Positions 10,651 to 23,098 of a stretch of DNA of 64,000 nucleotides are shown here, one piece after another. Numbering within the stretch: position 1 is the stretch's first letter; the number at the start of each line of letters is the position of its first letter. The stretch lies in assembly GCA_018894105.1 (NCBI GenBank), contig CM032117.1, forward strand, positions 42,828,501 through 42,892,500, written 5' to 3'. A model generated the notes under the pieces. That model was given only the letters and a program-made list of their open reading frames with translations, made no database searches and had not been told where the DNA came from. This stretch comes from Jacaranda mimosifolia. Taxonomy: Eukaryota > Streptophyta > Magnoliopsida > Lamiales > Bignoniaceae. The position numbers and the translations under genes were made by a program.

Positions 10651-12299
10651 TAAAATCTCTAAGGTTCATAAAATGAGACTGTAATTATACATATGAAGAT
10701 ATTTATGGTCTAATATTTATCAAATGCTATGATGATTGAATATTATCTGTATACATGTCTTATATTTTCAATCATAAAGGTATATTAGACATGCGAAGAT
10801 TAGTTCTCTCACACAAGCAATCAGCTCTGAAGTTGAGAAGCGCATAGACATGAGGTGTGTTAATTTTATATGAATGTTGCCTTAGTTAAAATGTGACTAA
10901 AATGAGACTGCTACTTGCGACTAGGTAACAGAAATGAATTTTCCACAATCTATTGGGTTTGCCAAATAGTTAGATGTGAGTTTGATTGGGATTTGTATAA
11001 ATGTTAAGGGCAAGCGAATGGAGAAAGCTAAAGTTAGGCATTGGGATATCCCTGAACTAAAATAAGTTCAAATTTGTACGATACTTTATTTGAGTACTAA
11101 TTACATATGTTTTCATTTGGGATGTATCATAGCACGAGTTTTATAATACCGTGTATGCTAAAGACGATATAAATAATGAGTAAATAAATCTACTTTTTTA
11201 TTATATGAGATCCATATGTCAGAAATTTTGTCTTAGTGTTGCTACTTTAGCATGTTACTAAATTACCATGAATAATGCAGAATGCAGTGCATGTCTAGGC
11301 AAGCAACTAGAATAGGGTATAGAGATTCGAGCAGGAAATGAAAGCTATCTTTAACAAACACCTAGCTTGTATTCAGCGATCGACTAATTATATTAGAACT
11401 TAAAGATTTGAATCATAATTGTGAATACATGAGATAAATATAAGTCAAGTAAGCCTTACCTTTGTTCTTCGAGATAATAAATACATTGATTGTGTAGTAA
11501 AAAAAAGTCTAGGATATGGCAAGATAAATACCCTCATTTTCTTTAGAATTGAGTTGTTGTGTATCTTTAACCAATGTATGGCATTTGAGCTTTAGCATCT
11601 AAAGAATTGAATTACGTGTATATATATTCCTAATAGATCTTGGTATTTGAGCTCTAATGTGTTCACCGATCACACGACTTATTTGCAATGATATTTTTTT
11701 AGAGTTTATTATCATTTTGTGTATCATATTGATTGACTTGTGTACAGGATATATTAGCCCTTCATGTGTGGTAAAAGATCACTTGGAGGGAGTTGTAACT
11801 CCTCTTACTCCCACATATAACTCCCTTGTGGAAAGTATATGTAATTAATATCAGATTTTTGTATATGATAAAGAGAAAATCAAAAGATAAATTTCTGGAG
11901 AGAGAATTTTAGGTGAAAGGTATATCTACTTTTGATAGGAAATATCATACTATCAAAAAATTTCCATTTATATTATGAAAATTTATTATTTCTTCAATTC
12001 ATAAGCAATTTCAGATCAATGAGCAAAGAAAAACATTAAAAAAAAATTCAGTGAAATAAATCTAAAATCTCAATATTCAATATTAGTATTTTTTGGTAAA
12101 ATTATTGGCATATTATTTTTTTCCTTTAAAAACCTGATAAAAATGTAAATTAAATTAATTAAATACCTTCACTAATTAATTAGTTAGCAAACTACTTATA
12201 ATAATTAGTTTGTAATGTATGAGGCATCATTACATTTCAAAAAGTAATATTAATGGATGAAATGAATCAATGACACGTAGCGGAGGCAAAATCTACATA
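10651..12299. other. AT-rich intergenic sequence
   Basis: No coding signal. A block with GGGAGTTGTAACTCC and a nearby TATAACTCCC (11788-11825) can form a weak stem. Short ORFs here are not supported by any motif. Confidence 0.55.
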
Positions 12300-12684
12300 G
12301 AGTTCAACTTTGGTTGGTTGTTAAGATGTCATTTCATGAAATGAGATGCATATATGCGTTGGTAGCCGAAGAACATGGGGGTGACGTGGGACTAAATGCA
12401 ATAATTAGTCAATTGAACTTAAATGGTGTGTCTGTCCTACAGTCGGCAAACGCCGCGCACAATGGCATCGTCACAAGGCCCCACCATCACCACCACCTGT
12501 ACTGTCACCGTCCTCCTACTTTTCGATATACCCCTAACCCTACCCCTACCACCCACCCCACCAGAAATATTATCAAGATTATATATATATATATATGTAT
12601 GGTTTTCATTTTCAAGGTTGAAAAAGGAGATGTGAGTGCATGAATGAAAGCAAGCTTCCAAATCTTGGCTTTTCAAACCCCATT

Positions 12685-12721
<37 letters not shown>

Positions 12722-12900
12722 TATAGAGACGAGCATAGGTACGGTATAGATTTTTTCTGCAAACATTTTTTTGGTCTACAGGACTGTGAGAAATTAGGAA
12801 TGGTAGTCATGGGTGATAACAATGCACATCTCAACCTGGTATTTATTCATTATATTAATAATTTAATTATAGTAGTGGAAATTTAGAATATTCTCAAGCA
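12300..12900. other. GC-richer island with CA microsatellite
   Basis: Between two AT-rich deserts, 12350-12560 is noticeably C-rich (CCACCATCACCACCACC and ACCCTACCCCTACCACCCAC) and is followed by (TA)n near 12577-12597. The short ORFs on both strands consist of low-complexity His/Pro/Thr/Val and show no domain, so I do not call a gene. It could be a remnant of a promoter or first exon. Confidence 0.3.
12686..12718 (+). repeat. (CA)n microsatellite
   Basis: Uninterrupted CA dinucleotides over about 33 bases. Confidence 0.95.
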
Positions 12901-15900
12901 AAGCGATAAAAGTTGTACGCAGAAGAATTTTTTTGGTCAAAATTTGAGTTGAAAATTGTTGTTATAAGGGGACAAAGTGCTTAGTGCATGTCATAAATAT
13001 GTATATAAGGATTAAGGGTGTAAAGAATTAGTAAACTATATATATATATATATATATATTTGAACTATAATGTCCTAAATTATGCCATTCACCCTTATAG
13101 TTAATTATGCTAAAGCTGATATGCTTGAGCAACGTCGTTTCCTCCAAATACCCTGTGTACATGCGCAGAAAGAAAGAAAAAGGAAAACTCATGAAGAATT
13201 AATTAAGCAATTTTTCTCCCTACAAGAAGAAAAAAAATATTGATAATATATTGGCGATAATATGTGAAACTAAGGTAGTGTTAAAATAGTCATTAATTAT
13301 GTATTAAATGAAAAAAATATTATTTTGTCACAATAACAATTTTTAAAAATTAAAAGAGTGATAAAAATTGTATTTAATTGTTAGAGTTAAAAATTAGTAT
13401 GCATACATTTATAGTGAAAAGAAAAATATATATTATCATAAATTATATGAAATTTTTTGTGTTAATTACTAGATTGTCAATATACATATATCTATAATTG
13501 CTAATATTAAAATTTAAGATAGTAATTTTTGTCACTATTAAGTTGTACTGTGACACAATATAAATTGTTATTGGCTAGTATTATTGGTGGCAAAATAGAA
13601 GTTATTCTCATTCAATGCTTGCTATAATTAGTAGCTATATATTTTCTTATTATCACTTAATTTTTGTCCTTAATATTACCTATATATATATATATATATA
13701 TAATTTGTCTCTTGGAAAGATGGTAAGAAATTTCACACAAGGATAACCTAAGCTTCTTAAATATTGGAAGTTAATATCACTTCAATTAGCTAGAAATGTA
13801 CATTCGAGCTACTAATTAAAGAAGTTGATATTTGCAGGCACTTCATTTTTATTTTTAAGAAAAAATTGACAAAATTACCCATGACTAAACTAATGAAACA
13901 TTATACTTTATTGAGAAATACATCCTCCATTAATTAATTGATTCATATATCATGTGGAAAATGAGGAAACAAAAACATAATTTTTTTTTTTTCAAAATTT
14001 TAGGCAGTATTTATCTTTTTCCTTGATATTTCCATTATTTTTTAAATATTATTTTATATTTGATCTTTATTATTTTATTTAGATTGATAATTAGTTAATC
14101 GATGTTGGATTTTTTTTTCTTGTAAACTTGAACAAGGTATTAAAAATTATATGTAATTAAAAAAAATTTAGTTTTAAAGAAACCATACTTCTTAAGATGC
14201 TATATATGAAGTTTTTGTTTTCTTTGAATTTTATGGTTTCAGAGAGAATTTTAGAACTTCAATATTTAATTTCTTTACAAAGAAAAATAATTAAAAAATA
14301 TTAATTCTTTATATATATATATATATTCCCTCTAATTTATGGGAACTTTTCATTGCTATGTAATTAAAGAAATTGATTAATTAAAGTCAGAACATTAGTA
14401 ACTTAAGATTCGTACATTGCCATTCATCCCTAAAAATTCCAATGAGATATATAAATTATGTCATTAAAAGTAAATACCTTATAATTAATTAATGAGGACT
14501 TCAATATTGCAATGAGTTTGATTTTATCTTTATAGTATAGTTTATTTGACATTTATCGCATTTAATTTGTTTTGCTATAATTTATAAATATTGACTTAGT
14601 ACTGAATGCACTTAATTTCTCCCCAAAGTGGGATATCCATGTACTATATATGAAAGGCTAGAAAAAGTTGCAATCGATCCTATATGAAAGGTTAGGGAAA
14701 TAATTGGTATTGTTCCTATAAAATGCAAGTGTGTTATTTTTACCCTAAAATAAAGTTCTTTCTGCCCAAGAAATGAAAGATTTAGTGTTTAGATTGTTAA
14801 AAATAGCAGATTAAATTAATATATAATAATAAGATAACCATAAATCATTTGGTTGTATGATAATTTACATTTTTACTTGAAATTAATGATTGAATTAATG
14901 TGAAATAATATATTGATTTTAAAGAAAAGATACAATAGTGATTTTCAAGATTAATAGATGTTTTAGTCCAATCTTAATAAATAGTCAAAAATGGAGTCTC
15001 TTCATATGATGTCGTGGAGTCTAAATATCATTTTGCAATTTTTAATACCATGTTCAACTTTGGAACACCAAAAAGATATCCACTATATATCAATTTGTTA
15101 ATCATCAATTCAAGTAAAATAATAAAGATAAAAAATAAAATAATACTTTGATATGATCAAAATATTAAGAAAATAATTAAAAAAACAATACCTTAATTGA
15201 AAAAATAAATATTTTTCATTTCATATTTTTTGTATAATATATGATTAAGTAAATAAAAAATTATATTAGTCATTAAAGTATAAAGCAATATTGTCTCGCT
15301 AATTAGTGGATAATTTGTCAATTTCTTTTACTAAAAGTAAAACTGGAGTGCCTTTATCAATTTGTGAAGTACAAATATCAACTCTTCTAATTTAATTATT
15401 AGCATGTTTTTAACATTTAATCGAACACATTGAGCTTTATAAGCTCTTTAATATAATTTTTGGAAGCATATAGATGTCTTAAAATTAATGTAGTACAATT
15501 TTAAAAGATGAGTTTATAATTTTTAAAATAAACATTCTAATCTTAATAACAAACTCTTAGTGTTATTATATAATTATTATTAAAAATAATCAATAATAAT
15601 ATCTTATAAATTTTATAATCTTATTCTATCTAAAAACATACAAATATTTATTATTTAAATGAAATTTAACATCATCATGAAACTTAAAATGCATCAATAA
15701 ACTTGGCGAAACTCCCATTTTAATCTCAATTCCTGAGTTCTATATTGCATGTGATCCAAGCATGTGGATTAAATTCCAAACTTGAATGATTTATGTACGT
15801 TGTTTTGACATGTGTAATCAAAGTGATACTACTTAGAAGAGGTTGAAAATGACCTGCAGACACATTAAAGCCAACTATGCAAGTGCTGCTGCCTGTTGGT

Positions 15901-15980
15901 CGGCCAGCATATATCTTAATGCTTCTTCCAATTACAGGACATCATCGGATGTTACTTACACTAATCATCTCACCTATGAT
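12901..15980. other. AT-rich intergenic desert
   Basis: Long A/T runs and TA microsatellites (about 13037-13060, 13680-13702, 14311-14328). No ORF with a recognisable motif on either strand, and no RNA gene seen. Confidence 0.6.
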
Positions 15981-15983
15981 TTA

Positions 15984-16342
15984 GTGCCGTTTGGTTTTGT
16001 TTTCAAAATCCATTTTCATTTTCAAAAGAGAAAGTTATCATCTTTTCTCCTATTTTTATAGGCATTTTCATTCTCAATACATTTTTTTAGGCACACACAC
16101 ATTTTTACACTCTCTCTCCATTTTCACATTTTATTTTATTCTATTCTCATTTGCATGACTTTTAATACAAAAATACAATAATATTCAAATACAATTTATT
16201 TTCAACCTTACATAATTATTTCATTTTAAATAAAACATCCAAATAACATTTTATTTTCAAACTCATATTTATAATTAATTTTTCACTATTTATTTTCACC
16301 AAAAAATAAAAATACCTCTAAAAAACAAAATCAAATAGACTC
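15984..16342 (+). mobile_element. Tourist-like MITE (PIF/Harbinger type), 359 bp
   Basis: The left end GTGCCGTTTGGTTTTGTTTT and the right end read in reverse, GAGTCTATTTGATTTTGTTT, form imperfect inverted repeats. Both sides are flanked by TTA (15981-15983 and 16343-16345), the 3-bp duplication of PIF/Harbinger elements. There is no ORF inside; the + ORF at 15843-16061 overlaps only the left edge and is fortuitous. Confidence 0.75.
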
Positions 16343-16647
16343 TTATTAATTAGATAACTGCGCGTGTCTTTTCACTAAACTATTTTATTCCACTAATCAT
16401 AATTAATAAATGGACAAATTAGAGTACTTATTAGGTTAGAGATCCTATATTTGGCTGACCCTGCAGATTTATTATTAAATGCTCAATTAACATAAACAGG
16501 AATATTCATCATCAACGTGTGGGATGGAAGCATCTTAATAAAGTTCTTTCACATTTTCTCTCATAATAATATTTGTGGTTCAACTTCATCATTAATTTTT
16601 CGTTATATTAATAATCTTAATTTCGACTATATCTATATATATATATA
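16343..16647. other. AT-rich spacer
   Basis: About 300 bases of AT-rich DNA ending in a TA microsatellite that serves as target site for the next element. No gene seen. Confidence 0.6.
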
Positions 16648-17120
16648 TGATACAGAAGCTAAAGATAATTTTAGTTGAAGTATTTGAAGTGATCTTCTTA
16701 AAAAAATTTAATACATGAAAAATATTTGATGTCTATCATTTAGATAATAAGTTTCATATTTTTATTTTTATTTTTTTAATTTTTAAATAAACATTATATT
16801 TATTGTGCTTTTAAATTTTATATTATCTTTTAGGGGGATAGATGTTATTTTATATTATCGTGTAGGGAGTCGAGCATTTTAGAGATAAATATTAATTTAT
16901 TTTATTTCTATCATCTAAAGAATTTTGAGAGGCCTATAAATATGAGAACCTATGTAGCTTGTGACATAAACTTGAGCATTAATAAAATTTCTTTGATTTT
17001 ATCTTTAGGGAGAAGATTTTTTCTTAGGTATTTCAGAGTTCGTCGTAAAAAGGTTTTCATGCCATAGCTTGTCCTTTCTTTTTTTCTTTTTTTTTTTTCT
17101 TCCCAAAATCAGTTTGATTA
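16648..17120 (+). repeat. 5' LTR (about 473 bp) of the pol-deleted gypsy element
   Basis: Opens TGATACAGAAG. It matches the 3' LTR along its length, for example AGATAATnTTAGTTGAAGTA, GATAGATGTTATTTTA and GAATTTATTTTATTTCTATC-type blocks, with many small differences that indicate age. The right end ATCAGTTTGATTA aligns with ACCAGCTGGATCA of the 3' LTR. Confidence 0.8.
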
Positions 17121-17132
17121 TACCAAAGCAGG
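17121..17132 (+). other. Degenerate primer binding site
   Basis: TACCAAAGCAGG follows the 5' LTR directly. It resembles the TATCAGAGC core of a PBS for initiator-Met tRNA with two changes. Confidence 0.5.
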
Positions 17133-17164
17133 TTAGCATTTTTCTAATGGCTAATGCAAGGGTA

Positions 17165-18281
17165 TAGGTCTGTCAATGGGTAGGGTTTCACCCTACATAT
17201 ACTGATATCCAAAAATACCCAAATGATAAGACCTTATATTCTACCTTATCCTTAAATATCCATACAATGAGGCCCTATACCATACCCTACCCTATATAAC
17301 CCAATACCCATTGGATTTAATTGAATATAATTTTTTTATATTTTGATTACTTTTTTCATATTGACAAATTCATTTGGTATATGGTAACCAAAAAGTATTA
17401 TTGAAATTTAATTAGTGAATATATTTTATTTTATTGTACTAAGTGAATAAAATAAAAAAGATACCATTTTTCTTTCTAAAATCTAAATTAGTAAGTAAGA
17501 TATTATATGTTAGTCTACTTTCTTATATTGTTGGTCAGATGATATACTAACTAAGCACTATTTTTATTTTTTTTTAATTTATCTCTTTTTGAAAAGTATT
17601 TATAATTCAGATTTGACTCAATTCTTTCTTTATGTAGATAAAAAATATTATAAGTATGGGATAACTCTTCTCTCCCTCATATTTTTTTTTTACATCTTTT
17701 CTCCAATTATATATTTTTTCTCTTTAATTTTATAGTTTTCATTTTTTTCAAATAATTTTTTAATATAAAAATTTAACATATCAAATCAAACTTTAAGCTA
17801 TATGTCATCCTTTCTAATAAATAGATTAATCTTTCATCATTATTTTTTTAAATAATATGGACTGTGGTAGACTCATATTTTATGAGCATATCCTATTGAT
17901 TTTAGAATGCAACAATATACTAAAGAAAATTAAGACAAAACAATGTGCATGGTGTGAATAGAATAAAACGTTTATATATTTAAACAAAGATATGTATATT
18001 ATTGAAAAAATATGTTATTGTACAAAAAATAATAAACATTTTTTGTTAGATATCTATTGAAAATTTATCATTAGTCTATTTCTAATTTTGGTATATGTAA
18101 TTTTTAGGTTGATGATTAAATTTGAATATTAGGATAATGAGCAATTGTTGGGCATCGGTCTATGGGTAATTCATGGGTATAAACCCTACCCATACCCATT
18201 GCATTTTCTTTAGTGGGTATAGGCCTGGGCATGGATATTGCAATTTTTTTTTTTTGGTCCTGGGTAGGGTTGACAGGCGTA
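17165..18281. mobile_element. hAT-like non-autonomous element nested in the gypsy leader
   Basis: The left end TAGGTCTGTCAATGGGTAGG and the reversed right end TACGCCTGTCAACCCTACCC share the terminal pattern TA-x-G-x-CTGTCAA. The flanks are CAAGGGTA (17157-17164) and CAGGGGTA (18282-18289), an 8-bp duplication with one change, as expected for hAT. The subterminal 150 bases on each side are rich in ACCCTACCC/GGGTA motifs in inverted orientation, typical binding-site clusters for hAT transposases. The 1117-bp body is AT-rich with no transposase. It splits the leader from gag of the host element. Confidence 0.7.
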
Positions 18282-18408
18282 CAGGGGTAATTGGTGATTT
18301 GTGAAACAACTAAATAGCTAGTGGAGATCAAGCTTCTGCAATTATCCAAGAGGAGACTCTCGCACTGAGATAATGTCTGGATCGTAGATTGGAGGAGATG
18401 AGTTTAAT

Positions 18409-19512
18409 TTGCATATAAATGCTCTTAGCATAGATAGAAGGCTAAGGCGGAAACTGGGGAATTTGCCCAAGCACCATGATTGGTTAGATGTGATCCTATT
18501 TGTCAATGTTGTCAACATGCCAATATGGAAGATTCAGAAGAGAAAGAAGATAAAAATGTTGAGATCCTCAATATGGGACGAGGAAATCAACAAGACCAGT
18601 CTATCCAACGCCTCGCTAGAGATGAAGATTTTTGCTTTAAAGTAGATCTCCTACATTTTAATGATTTTGTGGACTATCTTGCAGAAGTAAATAGATTGTT
18701 TGGCTATTTGAAGGTTCCTGAGAAACATATAATCAAATTAGTAGCCCATGGGCCAAAGGGAGTTATCTCTAGGTGGGAACATCTACAAGGCACAAGAAGG
18801 CCTAAAGGTAATGGACAAGCCCGAACATAATACCGAATGAAGCATTTACTGAAGGCTCGATTTTTACCTGATTATGAGCAGTATTTGTTCTTGTAATGTC
18901 AACAATAATATCAAGGAGATAGATCGGCGTATGAATGCATTACAGAGTTCTTACAGCCTGCTGAGCAAAACAACCTAATAGAGTCGGATAGAGATACCGC
19001 AACGGTCTGAATCTTTTAATTCAAGACAAGATTGACATGTTGATGTTAGAAAATATCTCTAAAGCACGAAACATGGTGCTAATAGCCGAGATCATGATAT
19101 AAGATAAGAAGATGGAATATTCTAGAGAAATTAACTCCAGTCCATACCACCGAGCACATAACAAAATACGACAACTTACAACTCGCAAAAAAAGAAATCT
19201 GAGAAGATGGCATATGACAAAATAATAGGTAAAAAGTTGATTGAGTTGACTAAGACTCAGACTCAGACGTAGAAGAACCCATACATTAAGTTGATTCCTG
19301 GAGAGTGTTATTATTGTAATCAACCTGGACATTGCTCTAGTAATTGTTCAAGAAGAAAGGGTAATAACATCATAGAGCGTGGTGATTTTGAGGAAGAACT
19401 TGAAGATGGAGATGAGCTAATATGCAAACCTGATGGTAACAATGATGGAAAAGATTTAGTGCATGGCCAAAATTTAGTGGTACAAAAGGTGATGTTAGCC
19501 CCGAAGAAATGA
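18409..19512 (+). pseudogene. gag: Gag with CCHC zinc knuckle (gypsy)
   Basis: The capsid region at about 18628-18830 reads FKVDLLHFNDFVDYLAEVNR, then LFGYLKVPEKHIIKLVAHGP and RWEHLQGTRR, the Retrotrans_gag pattern of plant gypsy elements. After several stops the nucleic-acid-binding knuckle CYYCNQPGHCSSNC is intact at 19306-19347 (C-x2-C-x4-H-x4-C). It is followed by an acidic stretch (FEEELEDGDE). Frames change at least twice between capsid and knuckle, so the gene is dead. Confidence 0.83.
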
Positions 19513-19960
19513 GATATGATTCATCACCACCAACTTTTGGAACTAAATGCACCATTAGATAAAATTTGTGACTTAATTATTGATAGTGGCAGCCAAGAGA
19601 ACATTATTGCAAAAAGTACTGTTAACAAGCTACAACTATTGGTGGAGAAATATCCAAATTCTTATAGTAATTGGTAGATCAAGATTATGGGAAACATTCA
19701 AGTGGCAAACTGCTGCAAAGTTCTTTAGCTAGGAAATATAAAGATGAAGTATATTGCAATGTGGTAGACATGGACACTTGTCACTTACTATATGGTAGAT
19801 CTTGGCAGTTTGACAAGAATGTGCATCATTTTGGACAAGAGAACATATAAAAACTGGAAAGAAATGGAGTGAAGATGACCTTGTTCCCATTGAATAAGAC
19901 ATTTGAGGCTAAAATTTTAAAATGGAATGTAAGTCGTTCGTAACACTAGCCCACTCAAAG
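19513..19960 (+). pseudogene. Aspartic protease remnant
   Basis: The stretch from 19535 reads LELNAPLDKICDLIIDSGSQ then ENIIAKSTVNKLQL, with the catalytic DSG triad at 19583-19591. A later piece, DTCHLLYGRSWQFDKN (about 19770-19820), matches the HLLLGRPWQYD end of plant gypsy proteases. Frameshifts separate the two halves. Confidence 0.78.
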
Positions 19961-20059
19961 AAGGAATTCGAGAATGTCTATAGAGAGACTCGAATAGTTT
20001 ATTGTTTAACGGTAAATAGAGTCTTGAATACTATAAAGAACCCCCCAAGGAAGGATATT

Positions 20060-20395
20060 ATATACGTATACTTGAGGAATTGCCTGAAAAATTGCCACTA
20101 GGGCAAAATGTTCAAGCAAAGGTGAAGCAGAAACTTGAAGAAACTAATACTGAGTATAAAGTAGTCAATAAATATAGATGCTTCTTAAATTTTGAGGAAG
20201 GCAACGTGGTTCTCTTGAGGAGGAAAAGACTCTCAATGGATACTTATAATAAATTGCAACCAAAGCAATATGCATGCCTCATCACAAGAAAATCAATGAG
20301 AATGTCTATGTAGTGGAATTGCTAGAGGACATATCAATTTCTAAAACTTTTAATGTGGCTAATCTTTACCATTACCATCCCTCTGTTGGGCTTTG
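20060..20395 (+). pseudogene. Integrase C-terminal tail
   Basis: Reads KVKQKLEETNTEYKVVNKYR, then GNVVLLRRKRLSMDTYNKLQ, and after a one-base shift NENVYVVELLEDISISKTFN followed by VANLYHYHPSV. This is the DNA-binding end of gypsy integrase (VWVHLRKERFP...YNKLKPKKYGP...VYVVDLP type). Its position about 150 bp after protease shows that RT, RNase H and the DDE core were removed as one block. Confidence 0.8.
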
Positions 20396-20446
20396 TATCG
20401 GGGAGCTACTGATAATTTGAGGATGAGTTTTTTTTTTTTTTTTTCT

Positions 20447-20462
20447 TAAAGAGAGGGAGAAT
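20447..20462 (+). other. Polypurine tract
   Basis: The purine-rich run AAGAGAGGGAGAATT ends at the TG of the 3' LTR. Confidence 0.75.
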
Positions 20463-20962
20463 TGATATGAAAGTTAAAGATAATCTTAGTTGAAGTATTT
20501 GGAGTGATCTTGTTCAAAATTTTCTGCACGTAAAAAATATTTGATGTTTATCATTTAGATAATAAGTTTTATCTTTTAGATTTTTTTCTTTCTAGATAAA
20601 CATTACATGTGTTGTGATTTTAAATTTTATATTAGCTTTCAGGGGATAGATGTTATTTTACATTATCTTTTAAGGAGTTAGGTATTTCAGAGATAAGTAT
20701 GAATTTATTTTATTTCTATCAATTAGAGAATTAGAATTTTTGAGGGCTTACAAATAGGCGAACATATGTAGCTTTTGACACACAAATTCAGCATTAGTAG
20801 AATTTTTTTTGGTTTTCTTTTTATAGGAAAACTCTTTTCTCAGTTATTTTAAAACTTATGTGAATAGGTTTTCTTTCATTCAAATTATTCGTGCAATAAC
20901 TTGTCCCCCCCCCCCCCCCCCCGTTTTCCTTTTTTTCCTTCTAAATTTTACCAGCTGGATCA
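20463..20962 (+). repeat. 3' LTR (about 500 bp) with an 18-C run
   Basis: Opens TGATATGAAAG and pairs with the LTR at 16648-17120. An 18-base C homopolymer (20905-20922) stands where the 5' LTR has CCTTTCTTTT, so it arose after insertion (or is an assembly artefact). Confidence 0.8.
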
Positions 20963-22449
20963 ATATATATGTTAAAATTAATTTGTTAAATGAGATGACA
21001 GGTACTATTAATTAGTCTTATATATTGATGTACATACATGTCGAAAACCCAAAGGGTTAGTTTGATTGGATTTTTAAGTTATTTCAAGATTATTTGTCAT
21101 GTGATAATTTATGTGATTTTTTGTCATCATGGTATAGTTTGATTGACAGGATAAATAAATTCATGTGGGGTGACAAGTTAACTTATCATGAGAATTGTAC
21201 ATACAAACACAGACTTTTGGTATCCATGTAGATTTGAGTGTTTATTATCACTTGAACCAAACAAATGATAAGGTGGAATAAAAATACTGTATTCTACCTT
21301 ATTATCCCAACCAAATTAACCCTAAGCTTAATAAAAATATTTTTAAATAGAATTACTAATTATCATTGCGTGTTACGTTGTTGGAAGTGATTAATTGATT
21401 AATTATAATGATGGAGGATAATCAATTAACTATGTCCATATGGTTTCATTTGAGTGTCCCAATCTTCTTTGAAGCCAATAACTTTAATCTTGAGTTGTCT
21501 ATTGAAGGGATAGATCAAAGCCTATCCAAAAATCCATCCAAATAGATGAGTGATTCTATCTCTCTCACATCAAGTGTTACAACATTAAAATCATTAGTAG
21601 AATAAAAATTTAAATATATGATTTTGTAATAAAGCAGATTGGATGTTAAGTGATCTTTAGCCCAATGACATAAATTTCACATATAAAATGTGAGGTTAAT
21701 ATTTTAAATTCAATAGATTCTTGGTATACGTGTATATAACTAAAATAAAAAAAAAAGTATAGCAGATTGGACATCAAATTAAATAGCAAATATATATATA
21801 TATGTGTGTGTGTGTATTTCTTTTTTAGGAACGATAGATTTTGTCACCGTGTATGGCTTTCTTTCAAGCATCAATGAGAATTACAATGGGGTCCCAAGAT
21901 CAGGCTTTAATTATTTAATTATTATCAGTAAAATCACACATTTCACAGTGTTCACTTTTTATTCACTATAGTACTTGACGAAATATATAATCTCTACTGT
22001 CAGAGAATATATATATATAGATAGATAGATAGATAGTTTTAATTTTGCATCACGCATGCATGCATGTACATACCTTTGATCGGTAGTGCTGAAAATATAT
22101 ACGTCGCTGATTTTTGTCTTTAAGATAAAGACATGCACTGACGTAAAATTCGAAATAAGACAGTGGCTCACATGTTGAGATTACATCCAATAATATATTG
22201 CATTATTTCTTTTTACTTCAAATTTATTTACAACATATTGATATCCGGTCGTTCTTTTATATATATATTTTTAAGTAATATTTTTCTTTCAAAAGCATCT
22301 CACATTAAAGTAATTCAGCGCGCATCACTATTAATTCTCAATTGATTTCATATAGGAGCTTAAATTTTTTATATCTTCAACTTTCATTTCATCATGACAT
22401 GATTATGTATTTGAGTTACGTTCACCCAGAAGAAGATAATAAACCTTAA

Positions 22450-22484
<35 letters not shown>

Positions 22485-23098
22485 CATATGTGTATATATG
22501 TATGCCGACATTTTTATCCCTTTCTCTTCATATTAATTATTAAATGGGCCCTCAAAGAAAAATAAAGATTATTTTTTGTGCATATGAGGATCAAAGGAAA
22601 ACTTTTAAGTAGATTTGTGATGGGCCCACCCCTAGCCGGTTTGGTTATTCTAATTTTTTCAACCCATTTTCCTCAAAACTTTTCAGAGCCGCAAATCTTG
22701 AAAAAGGCTGATAATAATTATTAGGACAAAAAATTCTACACATGAAAAAGGCCACTATGTAGACCTATTTAATTAATTAATTCCTAGGCCCGGCCAGCCC
22801 TATGCTCCTCTAAGATAGATACAGATGCTACATATATATATATCTGTGTGTGTATGTACGTATATGATAGGAATTGCATGTCTTAGTCTGTGTGCTGGTT
22901 GAACGATGAATTCGCCGGCAGTCTATGCATGCACAAAATTACTTCATCTTAGGAAAGAGGGCTTTCTAATTTCCCATGTAAAAAAAATATTAAATACAAT
23001 AAAGGTATTCCGACTTCAGATGGACATTTTATATTGATGCGTTCAAAAATATCTAATAGTATTTTTTAGGGGAAAAAAAAAACTGATAACTTCAATTT
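20963..23098. other. AT-rich intergenic sequence with microsatellites
   Basis: No coding signal. Contains a MITE (21054-21322), (TAGA)n at about 22017-22036, (CA)n then (TA)n at about 22450-22484, and a slightly GC-richer patch near 22620-22810 without ORF. Short ORFs here are AT-driven. Confidence 0.55.
21054..21322. mobile_element. Small Tourist-like MITE, 269 bp
   Basis: Left end GGGTTAGTTTGATTGGAT and reversed right end GGGTTAATTTGGTTGGGAT are inverted repeats over about 18 bases with a few changes. Flanks are AAA and TAA, so a 3-bp duplication is only approximate. Non-coding. Confidence 0.65.

Larger units (their letters stand above)
16648..20962 (+). mobile_element. Ty3/gypsy element with deleted pol core, flanked by ATATA
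   Basis: Two similar LTRs (16648-17120 and 20463-20962) enclose a PBS, gag, protease, the C-terminal tail of integrase and a PPT. The bases next to the LTRs are ATATA on both sides (16643-16647 and 20963-20967), consistent with a 5-bp duplication although the site is TA-rich. RT, RNase H and the integrase core are absent, so it needed another element's pol. Gag and integrase style fit the chromovirus-like gypsy lineages of plants; the exact lineage is not decided. A hAT-like element is nested at 17165-18281. Confidence 0.82.

Noticed and set aside
12437..12886. Overlapping ORFs across the CA repeat
   Set aside because: They are dominated by microsatellite translation (His-Thr or Val-Cys repeats).
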